Of a stretch of DNA of 64,000 bases, positions 57,298-64,000 are shown one piece after another. A program made the position numbers and the translations under genes. This DNA is from Coffea arabica (lineage: Eukaryota > Streptophyta > Magnoliopsida > Gentianales > Rubiaceae). Positions within the stretch are counted from its first letter, which is position 1. Every line of letters begins with the position of its first letter. The DNA lies in assembly GCF_036785885.1 (NCBI RefSeq), contig NC_092320.1, forward strand, positions 20,895,557 to 20,959,556, written 5' to 3'. The notes beneath the pieces were generated by a model. It had not been told where the DNA came from, did not search any database, and worked only from the letters and a program-made list of their open reading frames with translations.

Positions 57298-59048
57298 CTA
57301 AAACTGTACATCATTTAATACGACACCCATATGAGCAGTATGCTCATGAAACATTTTGGGTGGCAATCCTTTAGTAAGCGGATCCGCAACCATGGAGTTT
57401 GTCCCGATGTGCTCTATTGATAACTGTCCATTTTGCACTCTTTCTTTAACAGTCAGGAACTTGATATCTATATGTTTAGATTTGGTCGAGCTCTTGTTGT
57501 TATTGGAATATAAGACTGCTGACTTAATGTCACAGAATAATTTGAGTGGTCTTTCAATGCCATCCACTACACGTAATCCCGTGACGAAATTTCGCAGCCA
57601 AATTCCTTGGTTGGATGCCTCATAGCAAGCTATAAACTCTGCAGCCATAGTGGAAGATGCTATGAGGGACTGTTTAGCACTCTTCCAGGATATGGCACCT
57701 CCAGCCAACAAGTAGACATAGCCTGACGTTGACTTCATAGTATCTTTGCATCCAGCATAATCGAAATCAGTATACCCAATGATCTCCAACTCATCTGACT
57801 TCCGATACGTGAGCATGTAGTCTTTTGTTTTCTGTAGATACCGTAAGACCCGTTTGGTTGCTTTCCAATGATCTAATCCAGGATTACTCAAATATCTACC
57901 CAACATTCCAGTAATGTACGCAATATCCGGACGCGTACATACTTGAGCATACATTAGACTCCCTACTGCTGAGGCATAAGGAATCTTTTGCATCTCTCTT
58001 TCCTCAAAAGCATTCTTGGGACACTGTTCAAGACTAAATTTGTCTCCTTTAGCCACAGGGGTGTCACCTGGTTTACAATTTTGCATGCCATACCTTTTAA
58101 GGACATTTTCGATATAGCCCTTTTGTGATAGTCCTAAAATACCCCGAGAGCGATCACGGTGTATTTGTATGCCTAACACAAAAGATGCATCACCAAGATC
58201 TTTCATCTCAAAATTTTTAGTTAGAATTTCTTGATTTCATGCAATAGACCAATATCGTTGCTGGCAAGTAAAATATCATCAACATACAATACCAGAAAAA
58301 TATATTTGCTCCTACAGAACTTATGGTATATGCAATCATCTACTAGATTCATCTCAAGACCAAATGAGATAATCACTTGATGAAATTTGAAATATCATTG
58401 TCGAGACGCTTGTTTGAACCCATAGATGGATTTTTTAAGTTTGCAAACCATATTCTTTGGATCTCCTGATACAAAATTTTCTGGTTGCACCATATAAATC
58501 GTCTCATCAATGCTACCATTGAGAAACGCTGTCTTTACATCCATCTGATGTAATTCAAGATCAAAATGTGCCACTAATGCCATGATAATTCTAAAGGAGT
58601 CCTTTGAAGAGACTGGAGAGAAGGTTTTTTTATAATCGATACCTTCCTTTTGTGTAAATCCCTTAGCGACAAGACGAGCTTTGTATCTTTCTACATTGCC
58701 TTTCGAATCCCTCTTGATTTTAAATATCCATTTACAACCAATGGGTTTCGCTTCTTCTGGCAATGGGACAAGATCCCAAACGTCGTTGTCCTTCATGGAT
58801 TTAATCTCCTCATTCATGGCATCGATCCACTTTTGAGAATTTGAACTTTTCATGGCTTGACGGAAGTTGATTGGATCATCTTCCATCAATCCAGAGGCAT
58901 CCTCATGTTCTTGGAGAAAAACAATGTAATCATCTGGCACTGCACTTCTCCTTTCTCTAGTGGATCTTCTTAATGGCACTGGTTCTTGAAAAGGAAGAGT
59001 TTGTTCTTCTATAATAGTTTGCTCTTCAACATTGTCTTGATTTGTCAT
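57298..59048 (-). pseudogene. copia reverse transcriptase and RNase H, frame broken
   Basis: Reading on -: KWIDAMNEEIKSMKDNDVW, GCKWIFKIKRD, RLVAKGFTQKEGIDY, MDVKTAFLNGSIDETIYM and KLKKSIYGFKQASR, a stop at 58395, then the catalytic YVDDILLASNDIG in a different frame (about 58290-58250). The third block starts MKDLGDASFVLGIQIHRD (58206). RNase H has ISWKSAKQSLIASSTMAAE and the end HIGTNSMVADPLTKGLPP. So the gene is broken between palm motifs by a shift near 58395 and another near 58210. Otherwise the wording is well kept. Confidence 0.88.
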
Positions 59049-60091
59049 GTCATGATCAAGTTCAGAAATAGGGTCCTGAGCAAGAGTAATGACACTGTGG
59101 GAATATTAATATATTCCTCTTTAAAGACAATGTCCCTTACTGTATTTTCTCCCCCAAACTCGACATCCTCAAAGAACCGAGCATTTCCTGTCTCATAAAT
59201 TGATTTGGCTGTGGGATCATAAAACTTGTAACCCCTAGATCTTTCAGAGTATCCAATAAAATAACAACTAATCGTTCTTGAGTCCAGTTTCTTTTCATTA
59301 GGCCTATAAGGCCTTGTCTCAGCTGGACATCCCCAAATGTGTAGATGCTTTAAACTGGGCTTTTTTCCAGTCCAAAGCTCATAAGGGGTTTTGATAGTTG
59401 CTTTAGTTGGAACCCTATTAAGGATATATGCTGCAGTCATAAGTGCTTCACCCCAGAGTGACTCTGGTAAGGTGGAATGACATATCATACTCCTTACCAT
59501 GTCTTTAAGTGTTCTATTTCGTCTTTCAGCTACACCATTCATAGTGGGTGAACCCGGCATAGTGTACTGTGGGACGATACCGCACTGCTCTAGGTATTTA
59601 GCAAATGGTCCTGGACGTTGTTCACGTGAACCGTCATATCTGCCATAGTACTCACCACTACGGTCAGATCTGACGCTTTTAATTCTTTTGTTGAGTTGAT
59701 TATCAACTTCAGCCTTAAAATTTTTGAACACGTCCAGTGACTGTGATTTTTCAGAAATGAGATATATGTAGCCATATCTTGAAAAATCGTCTATGAACGT
59801 TATAAAATATTGTTGACCATTCCAAGCAGATGTAGGAAATGGTCCACAAATATCTGTATGTATAAGTTCTAAGACATCTGAGGACCTATTGGCTTCAAAT
59901 CTCCTTTTATTGGTTTGTTTCCCCTTTATACAGTTAATGCAATCATGAAAATCTGTAAAATTAAAGGGGTCGAGAATTTCATTTGACACAAGCCTTTCCA
60001 TTCTCCGTTTGGAGATATGTCCCAATCTCTTGTGCCATAATGCAGCTGAATTCTCATTGGTTAATTTTCTTTTAACTCCTCTAGTACTCAA
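59045..60091 (-). pseudogene. copia integrase
   Basis: Contains the GAG-pre-integrase His/Cys motif ([13 protein letters not shown], then CINCIKGKQ) and the catalytic core: [23 protein letters not shown] and [10 protein letters not shown] give the D, D, E triad. The family usually has SDRGGEY, so the G to S change is next to a catalytic Asp. The C-terminal part has [19 protein letters not shown] and [17 protein letters not shown]. About 350 codons are open. The frame to gag (60128) is broken by a stop close to 60120. Confidence 0.88.
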
Positions 60092-60127
60092 ATGCAGAGA
60101 TTCATTAAATGAGGCAATCGTATCAAT

Positions 60128-61345
60128 TCAATATAGATTATCGTAATGCATTAAAGAATCAGAACCAACCAATTTTGAATCATGAAACAATTCAAAATTT
60201 TCATTTCCAAATGAACAAAAATAACCAAATTTGTCCAAAGCAGAAATAGAAATTAAATTCCGTCTAAAAGACGGTACAACAAATGTCTCATAGAGATCCA
60301 AATAAAATCCGGTCTTTAACAATAATCTAAAAACTCCAATTGCCTCAATTTGAACTGTTTTGCCATCGCCCATGTAGATATATCTTTCATTATCATTAGG
60401 CTTTCGGCAATTCAGGCAACCCTGCATTGACACACTGATGTGAGTTGTTGCACCAGAATCTAACCACCATGTGTGTCTAGATACCGAAGTTAAATTAACC
60501 TCAGAACAAACCAAATTAAGAAACATACCTTTCTTAGCACGCCAAGCGTGATAGTTGGTGCAATGCTTCTTTTGATGCCCTTCAGCTCCACAGAAGAAAC
60601 AACTATTCTTTCCTTGATCATTTGATTTCTTTTGTTGTTTCTTTTGTGGTGTTGTACCTGCAGCTCCTTTTTCCTTCTTTCTTTTTAGTCCCTTACTTTT
60701 GTTATTAGTGGTTGACACCAGATGGGCACTTTCTGTCTGCTCTTGCTTCAACCTTTCCTCTTCCTCTACACAGTGTGAGATGAGTTCATTTAGAGACCAA
60801 ATCTCCTTTTGACAGTTGTAACTCACCTTAAACTGGCTAAACTGTGTAGGTAGAGATATTAAAATCAAATGCACTAGTAACTCTTCTGAGAGTTTCAACT
60901 TAAGTGCATTTAATTTCGAAGCAAGATGAGACATCTCCATGATATATTCTCTGATGTTGCCTTTACCACTATATTTCATTGAAACTAGGCGTGTCAAGAG
61001 CGTATTAACTTCAGCCTTTTCGTTCTTGACAAACCTTTTTTCAATGTCCTGAAGGAACTCTTTAGCGGTTACAGTCGTTTCTGACATTGTTCCCCTGAAT
61101 GCTTCTGGAACGGCCTTTTTAATGATCATCAGACACAAGCGATTTGATCTCTCCCACCTCTCATTATTTCTCTTTTCATCAGAGGTACTTTGATCTGTAA
61201 GAGGTGGGGGAGAATCATCCCTTAATGCAAGGTCGAGATACATTACTCCAAGTACTATCAAGAGATTTTCTTTGCAGGACTTGAAGTTTGTGCCATTCAG
61301 CATAGGAATATTATTGATGTTGGAAGTAATATTTGTAAGATCATT
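60128..61345 (-). pseudogene. copia gag and protease
   Basis: The frame extends upstream of the first ATG at 61303 to about 61345 (NITSNINNIPMLNG), so the original start is lost or further upstream. Gag has the UBN2-type core (NRLCLMIIKKAVPEAFRG, then TAKEFLQDIEKRF) and a zinc knuckle CFFCGAEGHQKKHC (about 60609-60568). Protease has the active-site WWLDSGATTHIS at about 60470. The frame ends at 60128 shortly before integrase. Confidence 0.85.
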
Positions 61346-62197
61346 AGCAACTGAACAGAAAACATAACATAATTAAAACAAATTCACATAAATCAAAACA
61401 ATAATAAATTCAAATAATGGCAGTCCCATCTCAAGATATCGATATTCCATTAATATTTCGTCTTTGGACAATAATATTAACTTCTGAGTGATATCTTGGT
61501 GCAGTAATAAATACTGATAATAATAACATGTCGAAAATAAATTTTCCTTTGGGCCAATTTATAAATCACATGTAAAATCCAAATAATTATCACGTATTTA
61601 TTACCACAAGTGCACATGTAATTTCATTAAATATTGACCTTCCTTTGGGCCGATCAATATTCATAAAATTACTAGTGCCCAACTAATTATATTTTAAAAT
61701 AAATTAATTTCCATAATAGAGGTCACTTTGGTGGCATATTATTTCAATTAATTTATTCTAAAATATATATAATCATACCAATATTCAAATTTAAAATTAT
61801 CCAAAATTAAATAAAATTTTGATCAAAGTCAACTTTGGTCAACTTTGGTCAAAATGTGATCAAACATGGTCAAATCAATCAAATTAAATCATGACTTATT
61901 GGACCAAAGGTCCATATCCATAATTTGACCCAAAATTAACATTTAAGCCCAAAAATTTTCTTGAAATCCATAAGTACTTTATAAAAAAAAAAAACTACAT
62001 ATTTAATGGGTCACACATATGGATTTTATAGGGCTTAAATGTCCTATTTAACTTTATTAGGGCTCATTTAAATTAAAGAAACCCTAATATCCTTAACATA
62101 AAAATATATTCTGATATGGAAATGGTTATTTGGGGTCGCATGGATTAAATTTAAAATTAATATATGTTCTGATATGGGCGGGGCTTGCTTGAGGGCC
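61346..62197. other. gene-free stretch right of copia gag
   Basis: AT-rich, with short local repeats (GGTCAACTTTGGTCAAAATG at about 61838; CCTTTGGGCC at 61549 and 61632). It should hold the copia 5' LTR but shows no similarity to 56377-56881. It may be the element's leader region or unrelated DNA. Confidence 0.4.
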
Positions 62198-62205
62198 ATT
62201 GTAAT

Positions 62206-62596
62206 CATGGTTCGAAGTCTCGGCCGAGTCGTCACCGTCTCGGCCCCTACCGATACGATACCGTGACGAAACGATACCGAAATACTTGACTCGCCGAGAA
62301 ATCGGTCGAGTCGTCACCGCGACGGATTGATTCGGCCGAGTCACACCGAGTCACTCCGAGTTATCCCGAGTCAAGACGAGAAATCAGTCGAGTCACACCG
62401 CGACGGATTGACTTGGCCGTTTCTTTTACTATTTTTTAACTATTTTTATTTAGCATCCCTTTTTATATTATTAACAATTTTTAGAATATTAAATACTTTA
62501 AAATTTGCGTCTCACCGAGACCGCGACCGATATGCCGAGACCGATGTGGAACATTCCGGGCCGTGACCGCGACCGCGACCGTGACTTTGAACCATG
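62206..62596. mobile_element. CpG-rich hAT-type MITE, copy 2 (391 bp)
   Basis: Ends CATGGTTCGAAGTCTCGG and, inverted, CATGGTTCAAAGTCACGG, with ATTGTAAT at 62198-62205 and 62597-62604. It is the same family as 55620-55945 but in inverted relative orientation. One arm contains a local tandem duplication of about 60 bp (twice GAGTC(G/A)(T/C)CACCGCGACGGATTGA), which explains the larger size. Confidence 0.87.
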
Positions 62597-62604
62597 ATTG
62601 TAAT

Positions 62605-63473
62605 TGATTTTTAGATATTTTTTGTTATCTGGAATGCTTAAACATTTATTACTTGCTTCTAGGAATCTAACTATTGCTTGATTTTACCCTTATTTTTGTA
62701 TCATCTGTTTCTTACCTTATTTTGCTGCTATTGGCTGTTCGCACATCATGGGGCCTTTGCGACTTTTTCGTCTTTATGGAATCATCCAGTTTTCTGAAAT
62801 GAGCCGATAGAATAACTGGAGGATGTTATTCATGTTTACTTCAATTTTTTTCCCTGACTTCAGATATGCTGAATTGATTTTTCCATTACATGACATTGGA
62901 TCTAGGATTGATTGCATAATTTCACCAATCTTGTTAAATTTCTGAAATCTAAACATGATATGCAAGCCTAGAAGATATTTGGGAACAGATGGACAAAAAT
63001 CGCAAGATTGTTTTTAGGCAAGTATTGATGCAAGGTGATCAGATCTACTTTTTCAGTATTTCAATAATTCTGAGCAGTCTATACTTAGTTATAAAAGGTA
63101 TTCATCGGCATGGCCTAATTTTCGTGTGTACAAATAGAAGTGATAATGCTGTGAAGAGTTGAGTCTCTACCATGTAAGAAGAAAGCAAAACATAAACCAG
63201 CAAGCTAATAGCACAACCTTCATACATCCATTTGAATAACAAAAAGAGCTCTCTCTCCAAGTCGTCTCAATACAGATTAGTATCCAGGAAACTGCAGGAC
63301 CCCTTGAAGAGATGAGATATTTCTAGTCACATTTTTAGACTAACATCACGATCAAATTTAGGTACCAATGGTTTGTTATTGTGATTCAGTGCTTGAACCA
63401 TGAAGCAAATTTGTTAGGCGTCTTCTTGTTATTGTTATTGTGTTTCGCCTGAAGTGCCGTCGGTGGTATATGC
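62605..63473. other. gene-free stretch
   Basis: No ORF with recognisable homology on either strand and no clear repeat. Base composition is more balanced than in the AT-rich spacers, so a decayed gene or LINE body is possible. Confidence 0.35.
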
Positions 63474-63940
63474 GTGTGTAGTTGTGTTCTATTAGAGTCC
63501 TATATTTGCTGTCCGGTTGACAATGCAAAAATGAACTATTTATTTGGCAGTTTTCCTGTCTACCTTGCATCAAATTTTCCTGTGCTTCATGATGGTCAAG
63601 CTAAGGATCCTTTTGGGATTAGCTTACTTGGAGAATTAAGGAAAGCGAGTGAAGCCGGTGGTGGACTGTGTCAGCAGTGGTCTCAGCAAATTAATACAGT
63701 TCGAATTTGGGTATTGGTGAAAGCAAACTTTGATGGAGCTGTACTTGTTAACTTGGAGGCACGTGGAATTGATGTGATTGTTAAGGCAAGCTTATAGTGG
63801 TTATGTATATATGGCGAAAAGGTTTGAAGGAAAATCCTGCCTAGAGCTGGGGAAAATGGAGGCAACAGTGGAGTTGTGTGCAGTACCAATGGATGAATTG
63901 TGTTATGGAGAATGATCCATTGAAAGTTACAAGGCAAGTT
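63474..63940 (+). pseudogene. LINE RNase H-like (RVT_3) remnant
   Basis: A 107-codon ORF ends with WVLVKANFDGAVLVNLEARG then IDVIVKAS, the opening of the RNase H-like domain of plant LINE ORF2, where the first Asp is catalytic. Beyond the stop, a second frame gives MEATVELCAVPMDEL (about 63857-63890), the next helix of the domain, followed by frame breaks. The upstream 60 codons (VYLASNFPVLHD, LLGELRKASEAGGG) are not recognised. It continues to the T/A-rich end near 63950. Confidence 0.5.
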
Positions 63941-64000
63941 AATTTTTTTTTTTTCCAAACGATCTCGAGGTTAGTTATTTTACATCAAGTCGAGCTCGAG

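Larger units (their letters stand above)
56377..61340 (-). mobile_element. Ty1/copia retrotransposon, 3' LTR present, 5' LTR not found
   Basis: On the - strand: gag with zinc knuckle (to 60128), integrase (60091-59045), reverse transcriptase and RNase H (59048-57298), about 400 bp of untranslated DNA, a polypurine tract GTGGGAGAT (56882-56890) and an LTR (56377-56881). To the right of gag no repeat of the LTR was seen up to the MITE at 62206. A primer-site-like CATATCAGAAC word on - near 62165-62177 may mark the old 5' junction. The internal part is nearly complete but the frame is broken at several points. Confidence 0.85.

Noticed and set aside
61346..62197. 5' LTR of the copia element
   Set aside because: No similarity to the 3' LTR at 56377-56881 and no TG...CA pair with matching flanks.

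Overview
The window is nuclear DNA of a eudicot plant. This rests on spliced genes with GT-AG introns, a plant type I MADS-box gene, an AVT1-family vacuolar amino acid transporter, and a dense load of plant transposons: Mutator-like, hAT, Ty3/gypsy, Ty1/copia, LINE, SINE and MITE. The species cannot be named from the sequence. Only three genes look intact: one AVT1-like transporter (25295-30325, +, 12 exons, 539 codons) and two near-identical intronless MADS-box genes (30690-31118 and 51778-52206, both -). A TFIIIC subunit 5 gene (43446-51178, -) keeps recognisable exons but carries a frameshift and a nonsense codon.

Layout. 1-5088: 3' part of a gutted Tat/Ogre-like Ty3/gypsy element, whose end sits inside a Mutator-like element (MULE-1, to 9403). 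9.5-12.7 kb: decayed LTR repeats and a MITE. 13.1-15.0 kb: a LINE fragment, itself broken by a gypsy 3' end and followed by a SINE. 15.2-16.2 kb: a TIR element. 17.9-24.3 kb: a dead hAT transposase gene that received first a SINE and also a complete 5654-bp MULE (MULE-2, 18517-24170) with a perfect 10-bp target duplication. 25.3-30.3 kb: AVT1-like gene, tail to tail with MADS copy A. 30.7-32.8 kb: a 2.1-kb block repeated at 51.8-53.8 kb. 37.5-42.0 kb: MITE, large foldback element and a 5'-truncated copia element. 43.4-51.2 kb: TFIIIC5 pseudogene. 53.8-55.1 kb: solo LTR with a nested MITE. 55.6 and 62.2 kb: two copies of one CpG-rich MITE with perfect 8-bp target duplications. 56.4-61.3 kb: a copia element on the - strand. 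63.5-63.95 kb: LINE RNase H remnant.

The most interesting signals are these. (1) Both MULEs carry, besides the transposase, a second small gene in convergent orientation. It encodes a GRF zinc finger followed by a charged helix and a C-terminal hydrophobic segment, and has the same position relative to the transposase as mudrB has to mudrA in maize MuDR. (2) Two U12-type introns lie about 17 kb apart in unrelated genes: an AT-AA intron in the AVT1-like gene and an AT-AC intron in the TFIIIC5 pseudogene. (3) The MADS gene plus 1.7 kb of upstream DNA is duplicated, with one breakpoint only about 20 bp past the stop codon. (4) Nested insertions with readable target duplications allow much of the order of events to be read.
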